The notes under the pieces are model-generated. The model made no database searches. It saw nothing but the letters and a program-made list of their open reading frames with translations, and was not told where the DNA came from. A stretch of DNA of 64,000 nt from Pyrenochaeta sp. MPI-SDFR-AT-0127 (lineage: Eukaryota > Ascomycota > Dothideomycetes > Pleosporales > Cucurbitariaceae), in NCBI GenBank assembly GCA_020747015.1, contig JAGTJM010000006.1:558001-622000 (forward strand), written 5' to 3'. A program made the position numbers and the translations under genes. This document shows positions 46,674 through 59,938 of the stretch, piece after piece. The first letter of the stretch is position 1; every line of letters starts with the position of its first letter.

Positions 46674-47913
46674 TACCTTGAGGTGGTAATGGTAGTAAGG
46701 TGGGTACAGCTTACATCGCGGCACTTGACTTCACTGACCTTACTTGGACAGGTTCACGGGATACCCTCTCCTTTGCACAGCGCCTTACTTCTTTTCATTC
46801 GACTGTAACATCAGCATTCCCTTCGGCCGAGAATTTACATTCCTTTTTATGGCGCACCCTTAGGGCTCGGACTTGCAATGGTGGCGAATCAGGCTGCTAA
46901 ATTGCGTTTTGAGAGTAATCTCTCTCGTGAAGATGTGTTTGACAGTCGACTTGTTGTGTTCTAGAATAGGCAATGGTGTATCTCAGGTCAGGCAACTGAA
47001 TGGCGCTCAACATGGCACACTTCTATGATTTCCATTCCATGGGTCATATATGCGCTCATGGTGCCACGCATCTTGTTATAGGCAGGCAAAATGAATGGCT
47101 CTTGAGTCTCTTCGTTCATCGGTGTCATTGCATCCACGAAGTACAACCGATGAATGTGTAACGTCGCACTTGTAACGCTAGATGAAGGCCGAATCAAGAT
47201 CGCAGTTGCGAGCGGGGCTTGCTCTGTTTTCAAATCGATTAAACTCTTTATCGGCAGTATGCTCCCCTCCATGAACCGCTACTCCTCGCATATGATACTG
47301 TATCAAACACTCCCTTCCCGGCTGTTTGGTCGGGCATCGTTGAGACACTGGGCCATAAAAATTCATTGACATCATATATGAGGAACTTGTTCATGAGGAC
47401 TCAGTTGACTACCCTCTATGGCGCAACAGTAGCCTTGAGACCTCTTATGAGCTATAGGAGTACTTGCAAAGCTCCATTCACGAAGTTGCTCATAATGACG
47501 GTCAGTCTCGCTTACTGTGCTAGCGCGCACTAGTCGCGTCACCTTTTCCAGATAGGCAAACCCAGATTGATGCTCCACTCAACCTCACCGCCGTAACATA
47601 TACACCAACACATTCGGCGTGTGGTCACTGCTTTACGAAACACACATCATTTGATAATTTGTCCCCATCTGCGGACTCTTCGCTACAGGTAATCACAGTC
47701 CAGGCGACAAGGTTACACCGCAAAGTTTGTCTGCGCTTTACACGGGATCTCCCGAACAACTCTCCGCCACCGGCGGCTAACTGCTACGGCCTGACAACTT
47801 CTGCGTTTTTCTTCATACTTGATCAAGAGGGCAATCAATCTTCTTATCATTCTGTAACGCTGACCAGCCAGGACTAACAATCTAGCTTGCCCACATCAGG
47901 TCGAACCGCCATT
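46674..47913. other. intergenic, promoter of DDX60-like helicase
   Basis: 1.2 kb with short frames only. The last part is a CT-rich leader before the helicase start codon. No repeats or RNA genes recognised. Confidence 0.45.
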
Positions 47914-50900
47914 ATGGCAATCGATAGTGTCACAAAGGTAGACACAACCAACCAGGTCCTTCAGTGGTACTCTAAGCTCTACAGTCGCCGCGTAGATCTT
48001 GTAGGCGACTTCGCAGGCAGTGAGCGATTTCTCGTGCACGGCGAGTCACTTCTTCTCCATTGCTTCGGCGACCCACATATCGATTTCGACCCAGGTTACC
48101 AATTGTTACATGCCTCATACGCTGTCGAAAAGTTCTTGCACGGTTTGATCTCTCGATGCTGCAACTTCCATATTGCTTTCTTCGATGATCAGCAAGACCT
48201 TTGCGTGCCCCAAGATGCATCAGCGATGATCAGTGAGAAGTATCTATTGGCACGAGCAGCTATCATCCGCCACCTAAAGGTCAACTTACCTGACGTTCTA
48301 CCTGATGTTGAGGTCAACACATTTCCCTCGACAACGTCTGACGCCTTCGTGGAGTATTTGCGATCAACCGATATCTATTTCGTCTTGTGCCATGATGGTG
48401 CTTCTTTCAAGGACATTCGAAAACGAATGATCTTACAAAAAGATCTGGATACGCTAGAGGACGAGGATAGAAGCCTCCATGAGCGTCAACAGCAATATAA
48501 GGCTGTCTTTCGATCGCTGATATACAGTTTCATGCAACAAGGGTACAGTGCTGCATTGGTCAACGGCCTAGAATGGCTTGATACCAAGGTTGTCACAACA
48601 GTCTTGGAACACTCGCGTTCGTTGGACCTGAGCATTACCCCTGCGCAACTCACTCTCAACGGAGCGCCAGCTGATGAGTTGGAGCCGGCTGACTTGCGCG
48701 ACTCCCTGCAAAAGATCAGGAAATCATGTGATCAACTTTTAACTGAGCGCGAGTATCTCACAGTCCTGATCGTATCCAAGTTTATATCGAGTCAGAAGGA
48801 TTTCTCAGTCGCCCTTCTCTATCACACTGCGTTACTTTCAGAGCTCCGCCTCTCTGATCGACTCATTGCCTCCAGTAAGTTTTGGCTTTTCCTACAGGAC
48901 TTCGCACCGCCACCCGAATGCTTGAATAGAATTTGGAAAGAGACGCGGAAGCACTCAGGCTTAACCAACTGGTTCGCTAACCAGACATATAGGGGCACCA
49001 GCGTCACAAGAATATTCTGCATTTGTACTCGACTTCTGCCGCGAAGCACGCAAGTATATTGGTAGTACAGCGTGGGCAGATGCTTTCGCTGGCCATCCCG
49101 AGTGCGACGTTGCAGATCTTATCGATGGACGACTTCTAGCTTTGTGCACACAGAACCCGCCACTAGAGCACACTGAACAATTCGGAATTCTGCAACAGGC
49201 TGTTGCGGCTCTGGCCGGCCAGGAGCTACCAGGCTTGCCAACCAAAGGCTCAGAACAGAATGAGAACTCAGACACGAACGGCGATCAGGCCAATGATGTT
49301 GCTGCATACTCAGTACTTCCCTTTGCGAACGATGTCTTTGACAAACATCTTTCCCCCATTCGGCTCGATGTATCGCGCTCCGGCGGAAAAGCAGACTCAA
49401 CATCAGCCACGATCTTCCGTGAAGTGTCGCACTGGCAAAGCCAACGTTCCCTGAATCAGAAGTCAAGAGTCATACCCGAGAAGGACCCTAAAATAGCGAA
49501 GAAAGCCCTTCGCCGAAATCAGTTCTTCATGGCTGAAATGACGTCTTATGCTGCTAGTCTCACCAATGCTGTCGGTAAGGTGCTTGATCCTGAGACCATC
49601 ACGCTTGGGGACAAGTCAAAATCGACTGTTGCAAAGTCTCTGGCTCCAGCCCAAGTCCTGGAAAACAAACGACCCAAACAGCAGCAAAATAAGAGCAGCA
49701 AGAACATCAACGCCGCCAAACAAGCCATGATGGCTGATATTGCAGCGACCTCTAAGCGCAAGGATGAAGATAGTGCCAAGCAACTGTATCAAGCCTGGAG
49801 CGTGTTTTGTGATGGCTTGGAAAAGCAGGTTGACCTTCCTTCTAGATATAACAAAGCCCGACAATACCTTGCAAACTTGAATAGTGCCTCCAAGCGTCAA
49901 ATTCTCGAACCAGAAGTGCATATTTACATGCTCAATGTTCTTTTGGAGATGTGGATACGTTTTTGCAAAGATGGTGCTAAAGAGAAAGGGCTGTACGTCG
50001 CCGCTCTCATCTTTGACACGGCTAGGGCCCTGTGTAGCCTCTCAAGTGTCACGAAGACAATAGCAGCGTGCCTTACCAAGACTGTAAGTGGAAACAATAA
50101 GCAGGAGGACACTCTCTTGGCTTGTATCATAGCGCTTCGTGTAGCCTCTTGGCTACCAACTCCCCTTGGTTCCGCACTGTTCCCAGCGCAACTCATACAA
50201 GTTTTTGGCTTCTTGTGCTCTGGCTCTGCTGACGGTTTGCAATGTCTAGGTTGAGCAATTGCAATTACCTACTTTACAGGTACCAGCGATAGAAGGCGAT
50301 CGAAGACTCCCCTTTGGCTTCGTCTTGGAGCAAACGTCCGCCATAGATCTTGCCCTGACTTTAACGCCTGAGGATTTCCAGCTGCTGCATTGCGGGCCTT
50401 ACTTCGACCGTACTATTGATTCAGCGCCTGATCCTCGTGTGCCTTTCGAGCCAGATACGTGGCAGCGACGTGTGCTAGATGAGATTGACGCTCACCGCAG
50501 CTTGCTCGTCATTGCTCCTACATCCGCTGGTAAAACTTTCATCTCCTTCTACGCCATGAAGCAAGTCCTCGAGTCCAATAACGACGACGTATTGGTATAC
50601 GTAGCTCCTACCAAAGCACTGGTCAACCAAATCGCTGCCGAAGTTCAAGCTCGCTTTTCAAAGAACTATAAATACAGCCAGTCCGTTTGGGGTATTCATA
50701 CACGCGACACTCGCATCAACAACCCTACCGGTTGTCAGATTTTAGTAACTGTGCCCCATATTCTACAGATCATGCTACTTGCACCAAGCAATGCCAAAGG
50801 CTGGTCAGAACGCGTCAAATGGATCATCTTCGATGAAGTGCATTGTATAGGCCAAGCTGAAGACGGTCTAATCTGGGAACAGCTACTTCTCATGGCGCCC

Positions 50901-53900
50901 TGCCCAATCATTGCTCTCTCTGCAACCATTGGTAACGCCGAAGCCTTCAATGACTGGCTGGCGTCTACTCAAAAGGCTGCTGGAAACGAACTCGTCATGG
51001 TACAGCACCCTCACAGATACTCTGATCTAAGGAAGTTTACTTATACTCCACCTACCAATCGCGAGCCAGCCGCGTATTTGCCGCTCTCAAATCAACGTTC
51101 TTTTGCACAGCTCGGACTAGACGAGCATGCAGGATTCTCTTTTCTGTAAGTAAGATTTTATTACGGGCAGTACTATTACCTCGACAAATCCTGGAGCACC
51201 TCTTGCACTCGCACCTTGAATGCTATTCGAGGACTAGAAAGCTGTGAGGTGCTTCAATTTCGGCAACGTTATGTCAGCTCTTTGAGGAGTTTTTTCGCAT
51301 TATCCTCTGGACCCGCCACTAACATCATCGTCAGACATCCCGTAGCCAGTCTTATCAATCGCACTCGCGGACTACCGAGTGATTTAACTCTTGAAGCACG
51401 TGACTGCCTCACACTCTGGCAGAGCATGTGCAAATACAAGACTGCAGAGTATCCGGTTGATGAGTCCTTGAACCCCTCAAACATGCTCCCAACTGTCGTC
51501 AAAAAGGCAGACATTATTAAATGGCAATCTGCCCTTAAGGTTGTGCTATCTGAATGGATGGCAGATGATGACTCGCCCTTCGAAGAAGTGCGCCAGGATT
51601 TAAGCAAGTCCATTGCAGACTTCAATTTTCAACCACAAAGTGAGAATGAGGCAGGCGAAGACGACCAGGCTGACGAGATGGAAATCAGTCATGACATTCA
51701 CAGTATTCTACCCCTATTGGCAGAGTTGCAGGTGCAGGATGCGCTACCGGGCATCATTTTCAATTACGATCGCGCGATTTGCGAAAAGATGTGTGAGGTT
51801 TTACTAAAGCAATTGTCAGAAGCAGAGAAAGTCTGGAAGGAAACTAGCCCAAAGTGGAAAGAGAAGCTCAAGGCATGGGAAGAGTGGAAAAAAGAAGTGA
51901 CGAGGCGAGAGAAACAGGGCCTTCGTGGGGAGGCGTCGAAAGGCATGACAAAACAAGACCAGATGAGAGAAGCAGCCAATGTTGAGGTCAGCGCCTTTGC
52001 ATCGTTCGACCCCAATAAACCCCTGGATGGGTTCCATTTTGCGGACAATAAGAAGCTGTCGCAGGAAGAGTTCGAAGCCCATGCGAAAGAATTGCGTTAC
52101 CGAGGAGTCGAAGACTGGTTGATTGACGGACTCAGAAGAGGTGTTGGTGTTCATCACGCTGGTATGAACCGTAAATACAGGTATTGTGTTGAAATGCTTT
52201 TCCGAAAAGGTACGTAGTATCCTTTGCATGGATGCGCGTTTGCGAAGCCTTCCAAAACTCTTCCAATGAGGTGCTCCAAGTTCTTCCTGCTGAGGGCCCA
52301 GCATGCGCATCTACTGCAGACAGCAAATACTTGCTGGAATCGCGCCATCTTGTACTCTGCTGACCATAGGCACATCTAGGGTATTTGAGGGTTGTTATTG
52401 CCACCGGTACACTCGCTTTGGGTATCAACATGCCCTGTAAGACTGTAATCTTCTCTGGGGACTCGGTGTTCTTGACTGCTCTTAACTTCAGACAAGCCGC
52501 TGGTCGTGCTGGTCGTCGAGGTTTTGATTTACTTGGAAATGTCGTCTTCCACGGAGTGTCGCTCAGCAAAGTACATAAACTGATCAGTTCTCGCTTACCC
52601 GATCTCAACGGACACTTTCCTATCACGACAACACTGGTTCTTCGACTGTTTACGTTGTTGCAAGCATCTGAAAACTCGCCCTTCGCTGTGCGTTGCGTCA
52701 ACGCGTTACTGTCACAACCGCGACTATACCTAGGCGGAGAGGATGCGAAGATGACTGTACTCCATCATTTACGATTCTCCATCGAGTATCTTCGTAGACA
52801 ACACCTGCTGGATCCACAGGGTGTGCCTCTCAATTTTGCTAGCGCTGTCAGCCATCTTTACTTCACAGAGAACTCCTCGTTCGCCTTCCACGCATTGCTA
52901 AAGGACGGCTATTTCCACGAAATTTGTGCAAAGTTCGACAGTAATCCAGAGGCAGTAAAAAGCGAGCTCATGCTCACAATGGCACACCTTTTTGGGCGGC
53001 GTCATTGCAGACAGGCTGATGAAGAGTTTGTACAGGATGTAGTAAAGAAGAGCACGTCGATCGTGTTTTTGCCTCCTTTGCCAGAGCAGGCAGCGAACGT
53101 ACTGCGACGCCACAATAAGAACACGCTCGACATATTTACAGCCTATGTCCGAACATTCGTGGATCAATATGTCAAAGAGCCAGATAACACCCTCCCCTTG
53201 ACCGCAGTCACAGCTGGTGGCGAGTCCTCTCTTGGAGGGGGTCTGAAACAGAAATCGCTTCCGAAAGCTCGATCACTATTTGTTGCATTATCAGGGCACG
53301 ATGATAACTTCGAATCTGTGCACGATCTATGCACCACAAGTCGCTCGGGGGTCTTCCTTGAAGAAGCCGTCGTGCCTCACGTCGGTCTTTATCCAGAAGA
53401 TTCTGATTTGCCTTTGAACGCGTATTTGTATGACTTTTTCAACGCCGGCGACGTAAATGCTCTCATCACAGCAAACAAGATTCGCCGTGGAGACATTTGG
53501 TTCGTATTAAACGATCTTAGTATGACATTGGCGACAATCACCACCAGTCTCTCCAGTTTCTTGGGCCTAGCAGCTGAATCTGATCTCGACTTCATCGACG
53601 TTAGGGGTGGAGGTGACGATGAGGAAGAAAATAGGGAAGATAAAATGCTACCGAGCGACACTGCAACAGAGGCTAGCTCGGCGACAAATGTGTCCTCAAA
53701 TAAGGGCCCGATCAAACAGGACCTACCTGTTCAAGTGAAAAAGACCAAGAAGAAGGTTGCTGAGTCCTGGGATGACGAGGAATCTGACGCAGACTCTGAG
53801 GATACTGCCAGTGACTGGGACGCCGGTGAAGACGGCGAACAGGAGCCGCCAGCTTGGGAGGAGGGTGCTGGCTTGCTAAATGTCCTCAAGGCTTTCAAAG

Positions 53901-53947
53901 CACTCAAGGAAGACTTTGACATCAAGTTCAAGGCCATGTGGGCCTAA
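47914..53947 (+). CDS. DDX60-like Ski2-family DEVH helicase
   Basis: Large superfamily 2 RNA helicase, about 1834 residues. Exons 47914-48874, 48993 to about 50234, about 50287 to 51145, 51335-52209 and 52380-53947. Motif I APTSAGKT is near residue 812, Ia VAPTKALVNQ, II DEVH near 917, III LSATIGN, V VIATGTLALGINMP and VI QAAGRAGRRGFD. HCGPYFDRTIDSAPDPRVPFEPD just before motif I and LPSDLTLEARDCL between the RecA lobes are hallmarks of the DDX60 family. Ski2/Brr2 proteins lack the long N-terminal region seen here. Human DDX60 is linked to RNA sensing; the fungal role is unknown. The C-terminus is acidic, then ends LKEDFDIKFKAMW. The 189-base third intron is set by GTAAGT and an ACTAAC branch. 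The second intron's exact junction is uncertain: three donors fit the phase. Confidence 0.88.
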
Positions 53948-55015
53948 ATATACTGCCTCGATATATTTTGGACTGGAAGCATTCTGAAGGGGTATTTGAC
54001 CCTTGTTGAGTTGCCTTCGTTTCCAGGAGGGCTGATCAAATTGTAGAAGTAGAATCGATATAACAACCATATAGTAGAGCATGAATTGACGAACATCTCT
54101 CACCACCTGCGGGCCATTGTGTATGAAATATTCTCTTCGCGAGTTTCTCTTGCCTCGACTGATAGCTCTTTCACAATCGAAACATCTAGACACGACTCTT
54201 GGGGTTGGTTTCTCTTTCATCTTCCTCTAGAATATGCGCTGAATTGTTGTCAGTTGATAATTGGACGCTGAAGAAGTCAGGGACACATGTGGATAACATG
54301 TTCTGGTGTAAGAAACCACAGATGAAGCAAGATAACAGCACAAACAGGGAAAGATATCAAGTATGATCAAATTCTCCACTGTACGATACGAATATCAGAC
54401 ATGAGCATGATTCACGATACATATGTAGACAATGCATGAACAATCACAATAAGAAAGGTATCGAAGAGTATCCATGGTTTTGAACGATTATGCATTATTC
54501 CTCACTCTATAATACTCAAGCGTTTAATTTTGCGTTTGTAAAGCGCAGCAAGATCCCAAAAACACGGAGACATCCCAACACCGAATTTGGCCGGACGTTA
54601 AAAAAAAAATTCGGACCCCGATGAACCCCTACTCTTACATGCTTTTATCGTAACACGGGGGGCCCGCCCGTAAGTCAAGTCAAGTTGGCCAGGGACCCCC
54701 CAAAAACATTGCAATTACAATAAGATATGAAAATGTTTGGCCCTCCAGGGTGATTTGTCGTATCAAGAACGAAGTGGGTAGGAGGCCTGGCCTTGCGGGG
54801 CCTCCTATTGTCGTAGCTTAGTGCTGGTGGCCATCAAATGAGGTACCAAGCCGATGTGGAGTGTGGGGTGTGGCCTTCCATTAAGCGTTAAAAAAGGGGC
54901 TTCGGAAGAGGTAGGTGTTTTAGTGTGCGGGACCTCAGGGTTATCCTCCAGCCCATCCCCTGCACATATTCCCCACCGCTGCGCTCAAAGTCTCGCGCCG
55001 GCCGCTCCAATCGGC
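53948..55015. other. convergent 3' intergenic region
   Basis: 1.07 kb between the helicase and elongase stops. It holds an A10 run at about 54601 and a G/C-rich stretch at 54655-54672. No gene is seen. Confidence 0.45.
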
Positions 55016-56226
55016 CTAAGCCTTGCGGCTCCTTGTGGCACGTCCGTTAGGAGTTCCGTTGGGGGAGGCGCCTGTAGCTTGGCCATTAGCAACTACATGG
55101 CCGACACGCGAGGTAGAAAGACGCCTGCGGGCTTCACCAACAGTCGGGACCTTCTCATCCTTCATCTCCACAAGCGCGGACGTAGCCCTGCGGCGGCCCT
55201 TGGGCACCGGCTTCTTGTACGTAGCGAAATAGAAACCAAGGAAGAGGAACAGGTACGACGTGATGATGCAGATGCCCGCAATGGCGGCGAATTCCTCGCC
55301 TGCGCATTTGCCCAAATTGGGAATGTGTGGCCAGTAGGTGCTGGTGAAGTAGGTCCACGAGGCGAAGTAGATGAAGCCTAAGAATTACTCGTTAGTGATG
55401 AAGATGCGAGCATGTGAAAATGGGTAGTACATACCAAGATCGAGGACGAACTGCGTAATCTGGCCGACAGTGATGTACTTCTTCCACCAGATGCGGATGC
55501 CGCGCGCGCTCTGGAAGTAGTACCAGTACATGACGACGTGCACAGCCAAATTGAGGGTGATGACGGGCCAAGAGACGGGGGTGTGGCCGATGAGCTGGGT
55601 GTAGCAGAGAAGAGCGGTTGCGCCATGGTGATAGGTGTGGAGGAACGCTATTTGGATTAGCTGTGTTGTTTTCTGCAGATCGAGGTGTTCATACTCAGGG
55701 GCTTCTTCTTGAGAAACAAAAAGCAGGTGTCGATCAGCTCGAGGAATTTGGTGAGGTAGTTGAGCTACATAGAGTTAGCCATGCCGCAATAACCGTGTTC
55801 AGCGAAAAACCTTACGTAGTAGAGAATAACCAGCTTATCAGTCCATCCACCTTGATGGTCGCAGATGGCAAAGAAAAGACCCTTGCGCGCAACCGTGGGG
55901 ATCAGCTGCTCCGCAAACAGCGCGAGTAGTATTCCGCTGATGGCTGTGAGGTAAAAATTGTGCACCTTGAACAGGAAGTTCAGCTTGAACGGCTCGCGGT
56001 CGCGCATCAACTCCCTGCCGCCGAAGATTATGATATAGTATGTGACGAGCGTAATAGCGCATGTCTTGAAGGTTGAGATGGGTGTCTCGCCCTGCACGAA
56101 GCGGAAGTCTTGCGGCTTGTAGCCTGCGATGGGCTCAAAAACTCGCTCGAAGATGGGCCAGAGTTCGAGGCCAAAGGGGCGGTCGAGCGTCGGCACACCG
56201 TACTGGATCCAGTCGGGCTTACTCAT
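55016..56226 (-). CDS. fatty acid elongase, ELO family
   Basis: 3-ketoacyl-CoA synthase of the ER membrane that makes long and very long acyl chains for sphingolipids. Exons on the minus strand are 55816-56226, 55695-55764, 55435-55647 and 55016-55377, giving 351 residues. The catalytic box FLHTYHHGAT starts the third exon; LNYLTKFLELIDTCFLFLKKK and MYWYYFQSARGIRIWWKKYIT are conserved elongase segments. About seven membrane helices are expected. The C-terminal tail is hydrophilic and basic, ending GRATRSRKA, compatible with a lysine-based ER retrieval signal. All junctions keep phase. It resembles yeast Elo2/Elo3 more than Elo1 in its long tail; I cannot tell which chain length it makes. Confidence 0.93.
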
Positions 56227-57234
56227 GATGCGCGATTGAGGTGTCGAAGGATGTGTGGGAGGGCTGATGTTGTTGTAGAGATTGGTCGGGTTGCGCCTGT
56301 GTGAGACAGCTAAACAAAGACACTAAACGTGGGGAGAGAAAAGGAATATGGCAGCAGTGGCCGAAGGAACGACAAAGAAGAAGGGTGAATGAGAAGCAGA
56401 CACAATCCCAATGCAGGGCAAGAGGAGGCGTGGTCGTGGTGGTGCAGGCGGGTTTTGATGTTTTTCTGAACAGAGCCGGAAAGGAGGTCGGAAATGAATG
56501 CTGGGGACTTTCCGCAATGGCCGTAGATTAGCCCAACACGCGCGCCGCCGTTGCTCGTCAAAAATTACGACAGGCTGCATGGCCGAGGCGAATGCCCTCT
56601 GTCTGATTGGACCAGTGCACAGGTGTGCTAATATGTCCCTCCTATCCTCCGGTCTTGTGCTGATTCAGCCCCGCCAAGTCTTACATACATCCCTCCACGA
56701 CTGCTACCACGACGCTCTGAGCAATCGCAGTTGGGGCCACAGCTGTGCCGTCTGACGTAGGCTTTGGCATGTGATCACATTTCTCGTCCGTCACGACAAT
56801 GCGGCGCCGAAGTCATCCACTGTACATGATTGGGTTCTTGGGTAAGCGGACAAGGAGCGACCTGGAGGCCTTGGCGTCCGAAAGCCGAGGCGCTGCGCTC
56901 CCCATGCCATCTCTTCACCGAGCATGCAATGGTCAGGAGCAGACATGTCACTTGTGAAGAAATTTTACATTCCAATTGTCTATCAGTGTGAAGAGAAGCC
57001 CAAGTCCAGCCATCTTTCCACTTCCATCAAACAACATCGTCGTACCCTGAACTCCATATGAAATCCATCTTGTTTTTTGGACCCAAACAAGTCGCAATCG
57101 CTGTGATGCCAATATGAACCACACAATATCGCAACTACAAGCCATCCGCCACACAAAAACAGGTAAAACAAGTCAAAAGAAAGTACCAAGCCGCCAACCA
57201 GGAAGAGGAGATATGTGAACAGGTGCAACTACGA
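56227..57234. other. intergenic, elongase promoter
   Basis: 1.0 kb between two minus-strand genes. The left part is the elongase promoter, the right part the 3' UTR of the PP2A subunit gene. No further gene identified. Confidence 0.45.
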
Positions 57235-59938
57235 TTAACCGACTCGGGTGATTGTCCCACCACTATTCGCCCGCTGTCGGCCAATAGGCGCTCCGGTGCG
57301 GGCAGAAACGACATTGCCAGAGGAATGTGGCCGACTGTTGCTGCGCGGGCGACCAGCCGTCGAGCGCCGTGTACTTGATGCGTGATGCTCCCCCTGTGAA
57401 GCTTGGTTCCGGCGCTGAGAAACGCAAACACAAAGACGTCAGATCCACCTGAACAAAAATGCAATTCTTGAACAAGAACAACTCCTAGAAGTCTAGGAAT
57501 AGAATTAAGAGTACATCGATTCGGCCATAGAGAATGCTCATCCTGAGTTCTAGAGGACTTAAGAATCAACGTACCGAAGTCTGACTGCTCTGCCGTTCAT
57601 ACTCCTTCGGCCGCCTTTCTCTTGACGCCGATCCGTCGTCCTGCAAGCGGAGATTCTCCAATCGCCCTTGGCTTAGCGGGTCTGAATCGTCTAACCTCAT
57701 TGGAGATGCTGCAGTGGACGATGTTAGGGCTGGCTTCTCAACCGTGCCGTTCTGACGTGCTTCGGCGAGCTTGGCGAGCTTGTCCCATCGGTCTTGTCGA
57801 CTTTGCTGCCTCTGGCTGGCATTGTTCTGTGACTCGGCGTAGTCGTGCGAGCAATCGTCAAAGAGCTGTGGATTCACTTCCATAAATAGTTTCATCGCAT
57901 TGTACACCATACCATGAATTGTCCTGGCGTCCAATGTCAGCGAACTTCCGTATATCAAGGCGCATGAAGGCTTACCGATTCCAGTGCCCCTTCGAGTTCT
58001 CATATAGAGGAGCAAACATGATGGGTAGGATAACCTCGACGTTATCGCTGACAAGATTGCAGAAATACTCATTGTTCCAGAAATAAAGTGCTCGCTCAGC
58101 AACCTGTCATGGAGTCAGTGGAGCCAATTGACAAAAGGGGTTTCGGCATACCTGGAAGTGAGGGCTAGCTACAGACTTTGCTAATTGGTTGAACAATGGC
58201 TCCTGAACCTTGGCGAACTCGGCGGGGTCCATGACCTCGAAGATATCCTCCACCTCGTTCAGGAACATGACTTCCTTGGTGCTGTTGACTTTCGGCCAAT
58301 AACGCAAAAGCCCAAGAACAACCTGCACATGTAAGCCTAGCCTATGAGATCTTCCAGAGGACCCTACCTCTTCGGTCAAGGCGGCATCCTTCTCGAGAAA
58401 TTGAACGATGCAGTATGCCAGTTGTGGGTGATACATGCTCAAGCTCTTGACTTTATGTAGGGGAATAAGGACTCGTGTCAGAAACAGTTTATGCTCTTCC
58501 TTTAGTGGTAGGGCAAAGCCATTGATGATTGATCCGAGAATCTCGAGCAGTTCAGCAATTCCATTGAACCTCTCGGTCTCGTAAATGAACTGGAAAAAGA
58601 CATTGTTGATGGAACGACGAATGTATGAACGGAGATTGAGAAATTTGCCATAAATGCGATGAAGTGTAGTCTTCAAGAAGTCGCGTTCTCTTGGGTCTTC
58701 GGAATCAAATAACTCAAGAAGCTGCGGTGTGTCAGTAGGGGCACAGAAGGGGATGCTCGTGTGGGCAGACTCACATTGAGCACGAAGCTGTGGTCTATGT
58801 ATGCCTTGGCAATGTTCGTGTTGAAGTCTTGACTTTCAATGAAGCGCAAGAAAAATTCGTACACCACCTGAATATGCGGCCATGCCACTTCCAAAACCGG
58901 CTCGTCTTCCTCAGGGTCGAATGCTTCACCTTGCGGGTTCATGGGGGGTGGAATGGGCCGGAATAAATTCTTTGCAAACATCTCGACAACTCGAGGGTAC
59001 ATCTTTTCGGTAATAACTTGGCGGTTGTTGGCGACATAGTCGAGAAGCTCGTGCAATGCCAGGCGTTTGATCTCCTTTGACTTCATATCGCCGCTTGCAT
59101 CATTGAAATCGAAAATGATGTTACACTGGTCAATCTTCTGCATAAAGAGCTCCTCCCGCTTGTTAGGGGGCACTTCATGGAACCCGGGAAGTTTCTCCAG
59201 CTCTCGCTGTCGCTGGTCTGATATATCGAACCGTGAGGAGTGTTGCCTCTTGGGTGTCCTGATGCCTTCGATGTTGTCTTTGGGCGTTGCTTGGAGGCGG
59301 TCGAAGATCAATGACTTCTGACCGGCCTTAGGGGGTGCGAGGTCGCCGGGCATGGTCTCGGCGGCGCCAGGAGGCGGGATATGCTGAGGAGGCATATTAG
59401 TACTTTGCAGGTTCACAAATCGGCACGACTGTACTGACAGGAGCGCTAGGGCTGATAATGACACTGGGTGCCAAAGGCTGCCCGAACTTGTGAGGCGTGA
59501 CGGAGCCAGGAGCGCCAGGGTTAGTGGCACCGCCGGGTCCCATCAAGCCCTGCTGCGCGCCGAATTGCGGACCAGCAGCAAGAGACCCTGAGGCGGGCTG
59601 CTGGCCAGGCTGCTGCAATGAGCCAATATTTCCTGGAGCACCATCTGCGGCAGGCTGGCTCTTGCCCCGCGAGTCGGCGAGCTGCGTCTGCGATGAAGAG
59701 GGAGTGGCCTGGGCTGAGCCAGAGGGTGAATTGGAGGCGCCGTGCGAGGGCGATGCGGTGCCGGAAGTTGAGTCCTTCTTCTTAGATGACTTGCTATCCT
59801 TGTTTCGCGAGAGCTGTTCAGACTAGACATGTTAGCTTCTGCGCATGGAGAGGGGTAAGGCTTGCAGCGATGGTGGAGAGTGGCATTCAAGGGGCGACTT
59901 ACGACCCGTTGCCTGAAGCCCTTCATGACTGTCGACAT
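57235..59938 (-). CDS. PP2A regulatory subunit B56 (Rts1/ParA type)
   Basis: Regulatory B' subunit that targets protein phosphatase 2A. Eight exons on the minus strand: 59903-59938, 59439-59822, 58775-59383, 58368-58721, 58152-58322, 57976-58103, 57575-57923 and 57235-57414, total 736 residues. The first 150 residues are Ser/Gln/Pro/Gly-rich and disordered. The B56 HEAT-like domain runs from about residue 190 to 600 and is nearly invariant: FDFNDASGDMKSKEIKRLALHE, FRPIPPPMNPQGEAFDPEED, LLELFDSEDPRERDFLK, LNLRSYIRRSINNVF and ALYFWNNEYFCNLVSDN. The third exon joins PSVIISPSAP to HIPPPGAAETMPGD. The last exon encodes a basic Ser/Arg-rich tail ending TITRVG; it was chosen by splice phase. Identity is secure; the tail is less so. 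Confidence 0.93.

Noticed and set aside
48875..48992. Translation through the first helicase intron (FWLFLQDFAPPPECL)
   Set aside because: It looks protein-like but leads to a stop in the wrong frame at about 49063. Splicing from GTAAGT to the acceptor after a GCTAAC branch leads into the conserved DVADLIDGRLL passage.
51146..51334. Coding exon between 51171 and 51334 in the helicase gene
   Set aside because: The frame is open there, but the 25-base gap before it is too short for an intron, the sequence does not look like the family, and a GTAAGT donor plus ACTAAC branch with CAG at 51334 gives GFSFLHPVASL directly.
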